Positions 47,601 to 60,609 of a stretch of 64,000 nucleotides of DNA are shown in pieces. Position 1 is the first letter of the stretch. Each line of letters begins with the position of its first letter. The position numbers and the translations under genes were made by a program. Origin of the DNA: Euryodendron excelsum (taxonomy: Eukaryota > Streptophyta > Magnoliopsida > Ericales > Pentaphylacaceae); the NCBI GenBank assembly GCA_033060915.1, contig CM065390.1, positions 16,173,001 through 16,237,000 of the forward strand. The letters are read 5' to 3'. The notes beneath the pieces are model-generated. The model had not been told where the DNA came from. It searched no databases and saw only the letters and a program-made list of their open reading frames with translations.

Positions 47601-50600
47601 GAGGTCCATTTGGCTCCTAAGCAAATAAAGAGAAAGATGAGGGATATATAATGCAAAGAATGTAATAGATGAAAGGCAATCCTATATATCAAAACTGGTC
47701 ACAGATGACTAATTACTGAGGAGATTCACATTATTTAGAATTTCTTCTCATGATCGAGTGATGAAAATGTGCACAATTGTGCATTATGATAGATCGAAAC
47801 GCCCAGATTCTCACAAAAACTGAAGAGTAAAAATAATCAGATGACCCTAATGTGACAGGCAAATGATCAAGATCATCCACATCTGTTTGGTATGCCATGT
47901 GTAGTATAAAAAGGGAGAAGAGCTTCCTATCCTCGTACAAAATTTTTGAAGAATCATACTACCAATGGGATATCATTGAATTTCTCATCTATATGCTATG
48001 AAACCAGCATCATAATATGACAATGAAAATTCACGGCTAGAACATGTAATGCCAAGGCTTTTGAATGAACTAAACGCCTTAGTGAAAATAGTAATAAGAA
48101 TAATAATCATTATTAAAAAAAAGAATCAAGAACAGAAATAAATGAAATGGAAAGCACTGATTTAATTTGAGATGAATGATAGACAGAACAAAAACGAACT
48201 CAGAAACACGGTGAAGTAAATATAAACAGCCACAAACCATATGCAAATTCTGACTAGTTTAGACAATGCAGCAAGTATTATTAGTTTTATTTATTTTTTT
48301 AAAAGTAATGCAGCAAGTATTATTCATAACTAAGACAACACTCGGAACCAAGGATTATTAGAGGCCAATCCCAAGTTCTTAACGTTAGGTTATGCTACTT
48401 GTGCAGGTAAGAGTTCAAGTTTGGAAGTAGTAAGTACTGGATAGTGCAACTCTGGACTCAAATCAGAAGGCCAATCATTCTCCAATTGCTCGTCATCCGA
48501 TGGCTCAGGAACGTCAAAGAACTCGTCAACTGCATCATGCAGCCCCAGCAGATTTGAAGTCCCAGCAAACACATTGTCTGGATCATCTTTCATTTTATCC
48601 TCCTCTTTCTTTATCCACTCTTCAGAGTTTTTTACTTCCATTTTGATATCTTCTTTTTCACTCTCAAGCAAACCAATATCTTTAGTCATTTCCAGAGACG
48701 ATAATTCAGCGGAGTAGTTTCCTCCTTTTGGGCTAAACAGCTCCCTCCTGTGAGACAATCCAATATCTTTAGATGTTTCCACAGATGAGAATTCCGAGGA
48801 GTAGTTTCCTGCTTTTGCTCTGAACAGCTCCCTCAATGCTGAAAAACACAGAAAAAGAGATGGTGGCCTCTTTAAACAGCAGATTCCCGATCAGAAAAAG
48901 CTTTAATTGAAAATTATTATGCCATTCTTTTTTAATTGCCAGAACAGTACCTGCAACTTTCCCAAGCATACGGATAGTTATGGATCTTGCGGAAGCTTTT
49001 CTTACATAGGATCTCCATAACTTCCAATCAATGGCTAGCATGTGTTTTACAACTGACTCTTTTCCTTGGTTTACAGGAGTTATGACATATCCTCCACCTG
49101 CATGACAATAAAAACTAACATTCATATAGGGTAAGACTCAAGAAACAATTCCTAAGCAACCATACTCCCTTGGCTAAGCATAGCCCAGCAATGGAACATA
49201 GAATTTGAAAAGCAATTGTTTAGCATACAAAACAGTGTGCAACTGATGTCAGAAAACTGGACCAAGGGTTTAGTTTAGAAAAGCATCAGAGCATTACTGT
49301 TTCTTGGTAAAAATCAGGGCTGTTCGGTGTTTGTAAGAGCCCAGACCTTTAGATGATAAGTAATTAAACTAGAAAGTAGTAAGTCAAACAAAGCAGTCAG
49401 TCAAACTTTTTGTAAACCATATTTGTAATTGAAGATTTACAAATTTTTAAACCAAGCATCGTCTTAAGTATCTTCCATCTTGCTGTGTCTCATGTAAAAG
49501 GAGTATTGGAAGTTCCGATCATCATTTCATCCATTGCTCATTTTCTATAGCCCTTTCATTTCTTTTTTCTATAAAGCAGGCATCAGGTTAGACATATTCA
49601 CCTGAGAACTCCTTTTTGAGGCTCTCATAAGCGGTAGTGAGCAAAAACCTTAAGGAACCCTGCTATAGCCACTATTTTTTTTTCTATTCATGTTTGTGCC
49701 AAAAGAAACAGTAAAATCTTTGAAGAAAAAGTATCTTCATCAGTTACTTGCAATAGAATTTAATTCCTTCTCTTTGGGCTTCTACTTCTAAAGAGTTCAA
49801 AGATGAGCCTTCAGCTCTGATCTTGACTGATTGGATTGAAACAAGTTCACCAAGAAAGTGCAGCCTAAAGTTCTTTACTACTTCTGATTGCACAGAAGTT
49901 GCCTCCAAGAAGAAGAATGAAGCTTAATTTTGATGAATGATCTCTTAGTAATCTAGTCAACTTGGCATTAGTGATATGTTAGGAGATGATATTGGAATTA
50001 AAACATTATGAATTCTAGACAATCATGTGTGGGTCTAGAATAAGATTCAAACTGTAGTGGAATGCCCTAAGAAGCATGGATATAGACATGGGCACGGATA
50101 TGGACACGGGACACGGGACACGGACACGGACACTGCAGGGGTTCAGCAAAAAAATATATTTTTATATATTTTCATGTGTCTACATGAATGTGACATCCAC
50201 AAGTCATGAAAAAGCGTCCTAAATGTCTCCTCGATGTGTCAAATACTTGTCCCTGCATGTCACTGGAGTGTCCATTGAAATAAATAAATAAAAATTCAGG
50301 ACACACCAATTTGGCATGTCCGACACGTATGCTGGCGTGTTCTCCAATCTTCCTTTCCTGACTCCTGACTTGAGTATTATTTGTCATGATATTGGATTGA
50401 TGGTAAATGGATAGCTGGCATGCATTTTGTATTGATTGCACATTAGCATATACTGCTAAAGAGCAATCTAAATAAGGGGATACGAGGATTATGTTGACTC
50501 TCAAGAGCTTATTCTAGATGGGAGCATGCACCATTCATTTAGCAGTGTTAATATGTAAAGCAATACCTTCAATTTGCAAGGTCAAAGCAGCATTGAGGAA

Positions 50601-53600
50601 GTAACTGAGAATGTAAATGAAAAAGTACTATATTTCCAGCCTACATGGTGCATGTGGAGAAAAGGAAAATTAAAGTAAAAGAAACGATTCTACATTTTCA
50701 TCTAATTTGTAATTTCCCAATTCAAAGCATACATTACTTTTAAGGCTAGCACGGACATAGCCATCCTGTGGTGGGCACTTTCTGTGAAAGACGGAATGGT
50801 ATAGAATCACTGAAATAGAACCAGCAAAAGAAAGTTAGCCCCTCATTGTATGGGTTAAATCATGAAAATTTTCAGAATTATCTTGAAACATTACTACCAT
50901 ATGTGCCATCATCCTCCCTTCTCCAATAACGTCGCAAGAGCAAATCTCTTCTTTTCATCCCCCTGCAAACCACGAGGTGTGAAACAATGGGACATGTCTT
51001 AACTGATTCAGTTTAAATAGGTTAAAATCTGACCATGGCTGCCAATCATTGCATAAGTGCATGTGAACAATATCTGTATGGCCATCAAGGTGTTCAACCA
51101 CACTGGCTTGTTGGAAACAGAAGTCCCATCTGCAAAAAAAATTGTAGTTCAACCTCTAGAATGAGAACAGTCCAATAGCAGGAAAGACAACATGCAAGGA
51201 GCCAATCTGAATAGATTCCTGCTTTGAAGAAATCAAAGCAGGGGATTGGGTGATGAAAACAAATTTCGAAGTGGCGGTATTTCCCAGATTTACAACCACA
51301 TTCACTGCATACATGAATAAGAAGGCAATCATATTACCTGCAACTGAAAATATCATCACCATAACAGTGACACCATGACTATCACATCGCATTCTGTAAT
51401 ATTGAAAATCAAGAAGTTAAAAGATATGGGGAAGGTTCCAGCAATCTTACTCTGATCTTGAAGGACCAAGAGACATAAGAGTGCGAAAAACAGCCTCTGA
51501 AGTTCCATCAACCACACCAATTGCCATTATTGCTGGATGATCATCCCAATGCTGAGGATGACATATATTTCAGAAACCAAAAAGGAAGCATAATAAATTA
51601 TTATTGTGTCAAAAAATAAAACCTACCCTCTCACCAAGATCCCTATCTTTTGCTTCTTTGAATAGTCGTAAGCCTGCAGGGTCGACAAAATATGAATGCC
51701 TATGTATTTAGCCACTAGAAAAAGCAAATAAGGAACTTAAAACTTACCATTTTGACAACCAAAAATTTTCCATGGTGAAGGTGCAATTACATCAGATCTC
51801 ATTGCATCCATATGCATGGATGAGGCAGAAGTCCAGTCTACAGAGTTTTTATGGGCCGTTCTCTTTGAAACACTCAATCTGTCAAAATGGATGTTTACAG
51901 ATGAATACAGCACATATTATACTTAGTTAAAATATACCAAATGCAGGGGAACTGACTACACCTGACAGAATAATTAAACTATTTCTATTCACCATCCCCC
52001 AAAACAGAGGTACAACCAGAGGCAGTACAGGTGATATATGATCTACATTCAATAGACTATCAAATTCTTGTTATTTGGGAAAGGGTTCAGAGACTCTGTA
52101 ATAAAACAGACAGTTAAATAGACATGCACATTTTAACAGAATTAACTGAGAGCAGACTACAACTGAATTAAAAACAAAAGAAGGATCTGACTCTGGCAGG
52201 CATAAGCAGAAGACAAAGATGTTAAACAGGTATAACATGGGACCTATCGAAAAAAAATATGGAACAAAATATAATTGTCAACCTGTAATTAAATGTGGAA
52301 ATTGGATATTCAACATTTGATTACAATGACAATTCAAATTATAAAATTCACACGACTGAAGTATGGTAACAAATTGTATAACACTGTACTGAAAGCATAA
52401 AAATAAGAATTAACGTTTCTGGTATGCATACAGAAGTCAATCTTTAGCCAGCCTTGAATGTGTTTGTTTCAGTTAGTGGACATCATTTCTGAACTATTAT
52501 AACCAGTTGTAATTTTTATCCAAATCATTTCCTAATAAACAATACTTTTGCAAGAAAAAAGAACTGTACAAAGCTGAAAAACTCACAAGAAGAAGCAGAA
52601 CAGAAGAACACTTACTGAAGCTCTGGTTTTATTAAATTGACAGGCTGGACGCTACATACCTAAAAGGCTGCCATTTTCTCTTGGAACAAGCCACAAAATT
52701 CATTGCTGGGTTTAGTGCAGTATCCTGTAAAGAACGGATCCATCTAGCTGCTTCTTCTGGGCTACTTGCTCCAAACTATAGAAGTTTGAAATTTCAAGGC
52801 TTACTATGAATAATTACACAGTTAAAAATAAACAAGATGGACAAGAAAATTCCCCACCTTGAGCTGATCATTGTGATTGGAAGTATTATACAGGGTGAAG
52901 ATGAAGAACACCTGCTAGTTGCAAACACTATTACGACTATACGATATGATAAGAAAATATGTCACCCTCCCAGACCCACCAAAGAGTTTATTTTTCACTT
53001 TACAAAAATATAAATTAATGAAAGCTACTAACATTTCTATGATAGCTCTCTCTTCCATTGTCTGTAACCCGAATGCAGGAGTCAATAATTGCACTTCTAA
53101 GCGGCTCCTGATCATTAAGAATAAGGTCCATTCAGTCCCTCAACTGAATTATGGTAATTATAAATACAATTCGGGATTGAATAAAAAATCATAAAAAACA
53201 TACTAATTATATAAGATTATAGGTTTATAGAAAATAGACAGACATTTAAGATGCAATAGCATTCCTGGTTACCATTTTTTGATACGTGGAAAAGTCTTTG
53301 TTGATCTTAAGAGCAGACATCTGGATATCGCAGACCAATTGTAGTGAGAAGATCTTTTGTCATTCATTCTGGCCCAGATCATGGACTGACTGCATAGATT
53401 AGACTTTTCTGTGCGAATAATTCAAAAATTAGGTATACCCAGGAAGGCGCACCCCATATTGGCAGGAAGGCCAGGACCAGACAGGGTATGGCCATTTTAT
53501 TTTTCCAGTTCACTTAGTCATAGTTGTTGTTCTGTTATGACAGTTGCGCTAGCAGATGACTATGTTCACAAAACTGTATGAACATTCCAGCAAATTTGAA

Positions 53601-56189
53601 GTGGGAAACTGCAATTCAGGCATGAATCTGTTTGATTTCTTATTCAGATATGATAATCCAAATATCCTTTATAGAACTTCTCAGCCTCCTCCCTGCTCCC
53701 TCTGCCCCCCCTTCTCCATATGTGCTGTGCCTGTGTTGAAGTGTCCTTATTAAAACATCATTTTCCTAATACTACTCAAAAGTTTATGTAACTGCTTTTA
53801 ATTCAACTATGTACATTCTACAGGTTCACCATATCATATCACCCACTGGACATATCAGGGTTCCACTTCTATTCCCTCTGTCCTAATTCTTTTGTCCATC
53901 TGTGAAAACCCTACTATTCAAGTACAGAAGTCAGAAGCAATTGGTGCATCAAATTCAAATAATAGAGAATAGATTTCCAAAATTATCCCATCAGTTAAAC
54001 AATTAGATGCATTTGCACTAATCTAAAAATGTATAATAGCAGAAAATCATAGGATTTTACACCTTGACTTTTCAAAATGGACAACCACATTGGAGATCTC
54101 AAAATAGAGAGCACCAAAATATGGGACAGAGGGAATAGTTTATTTCATATTCCTAACAATCATATTAAGGAAACAACTTACTTATCAGAAAGAAAAAAAA
54201 AAAAAAAAAAAAAGGGAACAGAAACATCTCATTTTGTGAAGCCTGATTTTGAGACCGTGCCATACTTTCTTATTCCCATAAGCCCAGATGGTTAAGATTT
54301 CAGAAATAACAAAAACCACCTCCTACCTAGTTACTGCTCTCTCCTTCCCCTCACATCTTCCACAAAACATTGTTTATTACCAATGTCATGACAGTTACCA
54401 AAACTCTCCACCCACTTACTAATCAACTTTACAAGAAACCATGAGCGACGATCACCCCCCATCACCCGTGCACCAACTCTAGAGTGTATGCATACCTACA
54501 AATATATGAGGGGAGTTGGTCCATGTGTATCCCATCCCCAAACAACACATCTCATTTCATTCCACATCATGGACTCGGTATGGCAAATTCATAATCAATT
54601 CCCCATCTTTATCACTATGATTAAAAATCCCACCAAAGGGAAAAAAAAATATCTTGACTTCAACGCTATATATACTTTAGCCACTTTGGGAAATTAAATA
54701 TTACAGTACATGGTTTCCATTTTCTTACAATACAAAAAGTAGTACGATCCCAATAGAGTTAAGTGCATTCCTGACAGCCAGCCTCATAGGCTGTTTCATA
54801 TTACGAATGGTCTGCATTCTTCCATCGTGGATTAAGAATTCCTTAACGTTGCACAAATTTCCATCTATTAGTCCAACTTTGAAGGACAACGTGTCAAACC
54901 TCAAAAGCTTTTGCACCTAAATTGATCTTTGATTTTAGACTTCCACCAATAAGTACTATTTCTTGAGTGACCAGTTCAAGCAAACATAATAACCATGAAC
55001 CTTGTTTCTTCAAAATCATTTCAGGTTGTAAGAAATCAGAAATTATATATAGTGCTTTCACTCTTCTCTCATTCAGTCGTTTTTCTTAATAAATCCTAGA
55101 ATCACTCCTGGAGAGACTATGATCATGAATTCCTATATCACACCAACTTACAAAACCACACAAGAGACGTAACATCTAAGGGGAAAAATTTCAGGGAGCG
55201 CCAAGTTGCATGATCATTTTCTTCCTTTTCATTTTAATTTAAAAGCACTCCCAACCTATGAATTTTAACAGTCAAGAGTTTAATCATCCAAAATTTAAAT
55301 GCCAGCTTACAATCCCAGAAGGATATATCCACAATTAAATCAAGAACCTATTGCATAATTGTGTTCCTTCTCTCTTTCTTTAATTTTGTAGGAAGGAGGA
55401 CCTAGTACTACTTACTATCAGAAATGTCTTCTAGAAGAATTATATGTTAGAACATTCCAAATATTAGGTCAGTCAAATGTTTTAAAAAACAAAGATTGCT
55501 GAAGATACCCATCAATGATATGCAAAATGTTTAACATAAGCGAGGCAGAATCTCTTACTTGATATCATTCACGTATAAGGATATCAAAGGAAATATAAAT
55601 CAAATACCTCAAAACATAGCCAGGTTGGCACAAACGTTGATCAAACAATCAAACTAAATAAAATTAAAAAAACTACACCAACAATAATATAGCCAAAAAT
55701 ATGTTAGCATTACATAAAACCATTAACTCAAAATTCAAGAACACTGGCAATATGTCTTTGCTTAAACGAACGAAACCACAAGGGGAAAAAGAGGAACAAG
55801 AAAAAAGGGAACAGCAAATCATAAACAATCTATTCAGCAATTGTTATCATAAAAATCTATAAACAAGCAATCCAATAACACACAATAAATCTCATTAAAC
55901 GACACAAGTCAGATAATAAATTCATCGAATTCAAACATACGGGTGCAGAATTCAACTTACAAATACACACACATATACATCATTGAAAGGAAAACCACAT
56001 AGAAGAAGAAGAAGCAAATGGGTATGACTCATGTACCTCCTTATCCGAACTGGGTTTTGATTTGAAGCTCTTGAGACAGTTATCTTCGAGAATGAAGTAC
56101 CTTTTACGTGAGTATTGCAACCCAAATCGGTTGAAACGAATGAGGAAAAGCCACCCCTCCATTTTCCCATCAGCTTGTGGGATACCCAT
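44617..56189 (-). CDS. EDR2-like: ENHANCED DISEASE RESISTANCE 2-like protein (PH, START, DUF1336), 20 exons
   Basis: Lipid-binding regulator; Arabidopsis EDR2 limits pathogen-induced cell death and binds PI4P through its PH domain. Exons: 56037-56189, 53033-53107, 52858-52911, 52660-52775, 51748-51878, 51627-51673, 51451-51551, 51034-51129, 50898-50962, 50738-50809, 48951-49097, 48399-48838, 46979-47042, 46714-46889, 45885-45986, 45698-45748, 45464-45607, 45164-45259, 44861-44962, 44617-44709. They sum to 2325 nt, 774 residues and TGA; frame is kept at all 19 GT/AG junctions. PH domain about 1-110 (MEGWLFLIRFNRFGLQYSRK), START about 165-370 (SPWKIFGCQNG, VVEHLDGHTDIVH, DWKLWRSYV), EDR2_C about 520-765 (AAGFVKKLHGLA, SSFLIRGDSYLQDRQK, DDAYRNSRFKLIPYISKGSW). 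The acidic linker in exon 12 has a 29-residue tandem duplication. Closest Arabidopsis member (At5g35180 or At2g28320 type) is not settled. Confidence 0.97.
48660..48833 (-). repeat. In-frame 87-bp tandem duplication in exon 12 of the EDR2-like gene
   Basis: Unit 1 (48747-48833) encodes RELFRAKAGNYSSEFSS then VETSKDIGLSHR; unit 2 (48660-48746) encodes RELFSPKGGNYSAELSS then LEMTKDIGLLES. Period is exactly 29 codons with no indel. The differences (RA/SP, A/G, S/A, F/L, V/L, TS/MT, SHR/LES) show the duplication is not recent. Confidence 0.9.
50080..50360. repeat. GACAC/GTGTC-rich repeat in an EDR2-like intron
   Basis: GGACACGGGACACGGGACAC-type runs at about 50101-50133, followed by GTGTCTACATG, GATGTGTCAAATACTTGTCC, GGAGTGTCCATTG and GGACACACC-type words up to about 50345. 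It lies wholly in the 1640-bp intron between exons 10 and 11. An open minus-strand frame of 110 codons across it has no recognised domain and is not an exon. Probably an old dispersed repeat. Confidence 0.5.
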
Positions 56190-56350
56190 TTTGAGAAATC
56201 AAACAGAACCACCCTTTTGATTCCCCAAAATCTGCTTATATCAATATGTTTGAATCCATGGAACAAGTTTAGAATTTCCACAAGACTTCAAGAGCCTGGA
56301 GGGTTGCTTTCCAAATATACGTATATACGTATATATATGTCAATAATCAG

Positions 56351-56362
56351 TATTATATAAAG
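56351..56362 (-). promoter_or_regulatory. Candidate TATA box of the EDR2-like gene
   Basis: On the minus strand CTTTATATAATA lies about 165 nt upstream of the start codon, which would give a leader of about 130 nt. The alternating TATACG run at 56317-56339 just downstream is another AT-rich candidate. Confidence 0.45.
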
Positions 56363-59300
56363 AACCTAACAGGGAGGTAAGAAGAATGATCCCCTGATCC
56401 CACCTACGGGAATCAGAGAATCAATTACAGAATACTTTGGATTTTCTCGCTGTATTTTTTTTCCCTCTCAGTTCTGATAAAAGTAGCCAGATTTGCTTAC
56501 GTATGAAACAGAGGTTGACAAGGCAACTCTGTAATGTAATATTACTAAATTGCCCTGTTTTTCTTAAGCCCAAGAACAGAAGACAAAAATTTTCTATTTT
56601 TGTAATGGGTCATTTTGGGAATCTCTGCTCATCTTGAACCCTTCATTTGGTGCCTATTTCTTCAATGGCCAATATAGTCCATTTCTCAACTAAATACATG
56701 GAAAGACAGTTGCTATATCAACGTCTAAAATGATTGTATTTATAACCCATGTCACTCTCACGTCAATTGCGGTTGTTGTTAAAGTCATAAGCAAATTACT
56801 TCGTTTTCACACCAAATGTAGTATTAGTATTGTTTATAGAACTGGTAACCAGTGGCTCCTGTAGTAGCCGATAAAGCTCTTCATATCAATTAGGAAACTT
56901 GGTGGAGTAAGATTTTTCCTACCTAATTGGTGAAATAACTGAAGAAGATAGGTATTGATAGTTCAATTTAATAGATATTTTTTTATTATTATTATAAAAA
57001 AAACCTTCTACAGCATGAGACCTTATGCATATCATTATAATCTTTCTTTAATTGTATTTTCTTGCTCTCCAACACAATGGAATACCACCGTTATCTCTGT
57101 GTCGTGTTCATAATTTTTTTTGTTATTTTAAATGAAGTTATCAACAACTTGCTTTTGGAACGCAATTTGTTTAAGTAAATAAAATTTAACTTTTGCTTTC
57201 TAAATATTTTTTAAATGAACCCATAATTTCTTTGAGGAGCAGGTTATTGGATGAAGAAATAATTATTCCAATAGGTAGATATCACGGTTGATTGGATATA
57301 GAATAATGAAAGGGTGACACAACTTAGTTTATTAATTACAATGATTAATTATAAAAATTAGAATTATGGCTTATAGGTTTCCCCAAATACTTTTTCTATT
57401 GAGAAAGGGGCTTATATTATTGGGTAGGAAAGAAACTTAACTGACTTAGCTAGAATCAGTGGTGAAGGGGTTTGTCTTTTTTTCTCCCCTTAAAATAAGG
57501 GTTTTGGAGTCATCCAAGTGCATGGTTCCCAATCCGTTTGATTCTTCATTCCTTCCTAAGATTGCCAAAATCAATGTAGTGCTTATCTCCTCTCTCTCTC
57601 TCTCTCTCTCTCTCTAACAGGCCAGTTTGGAACTTGAGAGAAGGTCTGTTTGGTTGCTAGCTTGAGAGGGAAGAAAAAGAAAATTCTAAAAAAATTTAAT
57701 TACTTTCTCTCAAATTTTTCTTCATTTCCGTTTCCCTTTCCCTCCCACCCTCCCCCTCTACTTTTTTAATTATGTTAAATAAACAGACTTAAATAGCTTG
57801 CCTACTTTGTGGGGCACAGTCGACATGTGTGCACTACTATATTACTATTATAAATATGAATATAATTACTTTTGGAAAGCCAAAAGACTCGATTTTGTTT
57901 TACATCAGCAATTCATATGCAATCTTAAGCCAAATGGCATCCATTAAAATATGATGAGACTAAAAGAGAGCATATTCTTTTTCTTTTTTTTCCGCTCTCA
58001 AATAAACACGATCAATGAGCAAACAAAGTTAATCGCCAAAACATCATCATACTCACCAAAACGTCATCATACTCTAGCAGGTTACACATGTAAGAAATAA
58101 TACCAAATACATTGAAAAAAAAAGAAGATATTGCATTAAATAGAAAGAACACGAAATACAAAGACCAATTACAAAAATATTGTCTAATGAGCGAAATACA
58201 GTCATGGATGAATTTTCCAATCTAAAAGAAGGGTGCTATCATCAAAAAATAAAAAATAAAAAATAAAAAATAAAAAAAGAATGGTGCCCCCATTACATGA
58301 GCGATTAGTTTGTTCAAGTGAGAGAAAAAAAATAAAGAGTAAGTTGTGGGTAGCTTGTTAGTTAATATGACATAATTATCTTTTGCATGTGTTTGAATGT
58401 ATATTAAACAAATTTCCTGTTATGAGTTATTTGTGTCAACAAACAAAATACCTCACTAAGCAGATATGGATGAATTACCCTTGCTTTCATTGTCTTGTTC
58501 AATAAGGTCCAAGCAGATACGGGTGGACCTGTGTGGGGCAGGGGGGCTCGGGTCTCCCAGAATTTTTGAAATTGAGTTTAGGCCTTGTGATTTTTATGTA
58601 TTTATGATAAAAATTATTGTTTTGGCCCCTTTTAAGTTTTTAAAATTCTATTTATATCCTATAATTTTTTGAGTATTTAGCATAAAAATGAAAGTATTAG
58701 CCCCTATAATTCAAAAAAATTTATTTTAACTTCCGAAATTATAAAATTTTTTACCTTGATCTCCTCTCAAAAATATTTCTAGATCTACCCATGCAACCCT
58801 TTAAACAACTACTGTGTAATTTATACTAGAATGGGGTTATTAAATCCGTAACGAGGGGGACAAAAAATAGAAGATTGCTACATTTTGTTGTAATTGTACG
58901 TATTCTCTTGGTTGTTTGAAACAATCATTTAGACGGTGAATTTGACAGTTCAATTGAATATTGATACCACCTCTCTCTCTCTCTCTCTTTGTATTTATTT
59001 ATTGTTGAAGGGTTGCATGGCTTTGGAAATACTTTTTCTTTATTTCACCAACAAAGGTTGTTAAAAAGAAAACTAAGTGTGGTCCAACATAAAACAAAAA
59101 TATTCCCCTGAAAGTTCATATATGTATATGTGTTTATATTTATATAAACACACATATATATAAATAGAAAAATATTATTTTTTTAGAATTTTATACAGAA
59201 TTTTGAATCAGAATGATATGACAGTGACAGTTTTGTAATTAAAATGAATCTTGATGGATTCTTTATTTTAAAGTGATAGATCCACAACTCAGCCACATCA

Positions 59301-59861
59301 TTCTAGTTATATTTTCTGATTATATATTTTGATTGTATAGCATTACCCATAAAAATATATATATATATATATATATAGCATAGAACTTGGTATGCTGGTC
59401 CCTCTGTAAAGTCAATCAAATGTAGGCTCTCTGCCAAAGGGACCGTCCAAATCCACCCACTTAAAAATGGTTCAAACCAGCCTAAACCTATAATTAGATT
59501 GTAATTAAGTGACTACATGTGCACTCATTTAGGAATGGATTAGACTGGGTTGAAAATAGGTGTGCAATGAATTGCTGCAAGTGGGTTGGATTAATAACAG
59601 ACACTCCAAAAGAAATATAGAATTAATTGGCAAGGACACTAGGACCACCACGTGAGTGAAATATTCATCACCACCACGTGAGTGAGATATTTCATCAGAT
59701 AAGTAGTTTTTTTTTAGAACTTTCCTATTCTTATTTAATTGAGCAAATTAAATCAAATCCAATAATGCATTAACAAAATAAGTTTCGTGGTCACTTTACC
59801 TACTTTATTCTTGATTATGTACATACATCTTTGCTTATGGGTGTGTATATGTATAAACATA
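56363..59861. other. AT-rich intergenic DNA, no gene seen
   Basis: Holds (TC)n at 57589-57616 and 58972-58988, an (AAAAAAT)n run at 58243-58276, (TA)n at 59350-59378 and the MITE-like block at 59165-59345. A stretch at 58500-58790 (GGGGGGCTCGGG then alternating TTTTTAAAATT words and GGCCCCTTTTAAG) resembles transposon debris also seen near 17440-17770 and 30740-30860. The part near 56400 is EDR2-like promoter. Confidence 0.65.
59165..59345. mobile_element. Possible MITE
   Basis: AATCAGAATGATATGAC near the left end is partly matched by the inverted right-hand GCCACATCATTCTAGTTA, and A/T-rich ends containing TTTATACAGAATTTTG and CAAAATATATAATC face each other. Similar GATGTGGC/CACATCATT words occur at 18936-19030. 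Weak, by-eye pairing only. Confidence 0.3.
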
Positions 59862-60475
59862 TGATGCAACTAACTCGTAGTGTCTTGCCCCCAGGCTTGA
59901 GACAGGCTCTCTTATCGGTTGATCGGCGATATTTTGCACTAAACTTATCGGTGTGGTGGCAGCCAAAGACCTTCCGGTGTTCAAGTTAGATTTTAGAGAA
60001 TGATATTGTTGGGAGTGTTTAGTTTACTAGGATTTCTCGTGTGCGTATCTGAGGAAAGAGTTGAGTTTTCCCTTTGTATGCTTGCATGGGAGTGGTTGGT
60101 GGCTTTTTCATGTGGCGGCCTTTCGTTAGATGGTCAAAATGGTGGCAGGGCACTCGAGAGGATCTTCCCTGCACTCCATGGTGGTGTGTGTCAGAACCGT
60201 GTCAAGGGTAAAGTGGTTGTCACTTATACACTCTACGCCCATGCTGACGCCCCACGTGCGCACCAGGGCGTCTGGTGTCAGGTATGGGCCCTATTGACAT
60301 AGTCGCCGGGCCGACCAGAGTGGAGTACACTTCCAAACGGGCAGCTTGCTTGGGACAAACCAGGGTTAACTTAGAGGGGCCTGATCTGGGGAAGACCAGA
60401 TGATATGGTTGTCTGGTCAGGGACTGATCAGGAGTTTGTGTGGCCTCTGGTCGGGTCCGGAAAACATCATCACCA
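59862..60475 (-). repeat. 3' LTR of element 2
   Basis: Same length as 63252-63865 with no gaps needed; by hand count about 83 of 614 positions differ, about 75 of them transitions. On the plus strand it starts TGATGCAACTAACTCG and ends CATCATCACCA. Confidence 0.93.
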
Positions 60476-60609
60476 AATACCCCCAATTCATCTGGCCATC
60501 TGCTCGAGGCTAGAGGAATTCCATAGGGCAGCCTGACCACGAAACGCGGAGCGCATTTATGACAAGGACGACACAATGATGACGGGTGCTGTCGCATCGC
60601 TTGACGGGC

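Noticed and set aside
50172..50504. Minus-strand open frame of 110 codons
   Set aside because: Crosses the GACAC-rich intronic repeat; no domain and no role in the EDR2-like protein.
51156..51392. Minus-strand open frame of 78 codons
   Set aside because: It lies in the intron between exons 7 and 8 of the EDR2-like gene; family order requires the exon at 51034-51129 to follow directly.
54725..54916. Minus-strand open frame of 63 codons with protein-like composition
   Set aside because: It is in the first intron of the EDR2-like gene, the family has no matching segment there, and no splice sites support it as an exon.
60000..60302. Open frame of 100 codons inside an LTR of element 2, with a related 93-codon frame at 63390-63671
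   Set aside because: It is antisense to the element and appears twice because the LTR is duplicated. Many of the differences between copies change residues, so there is no sign of selection.
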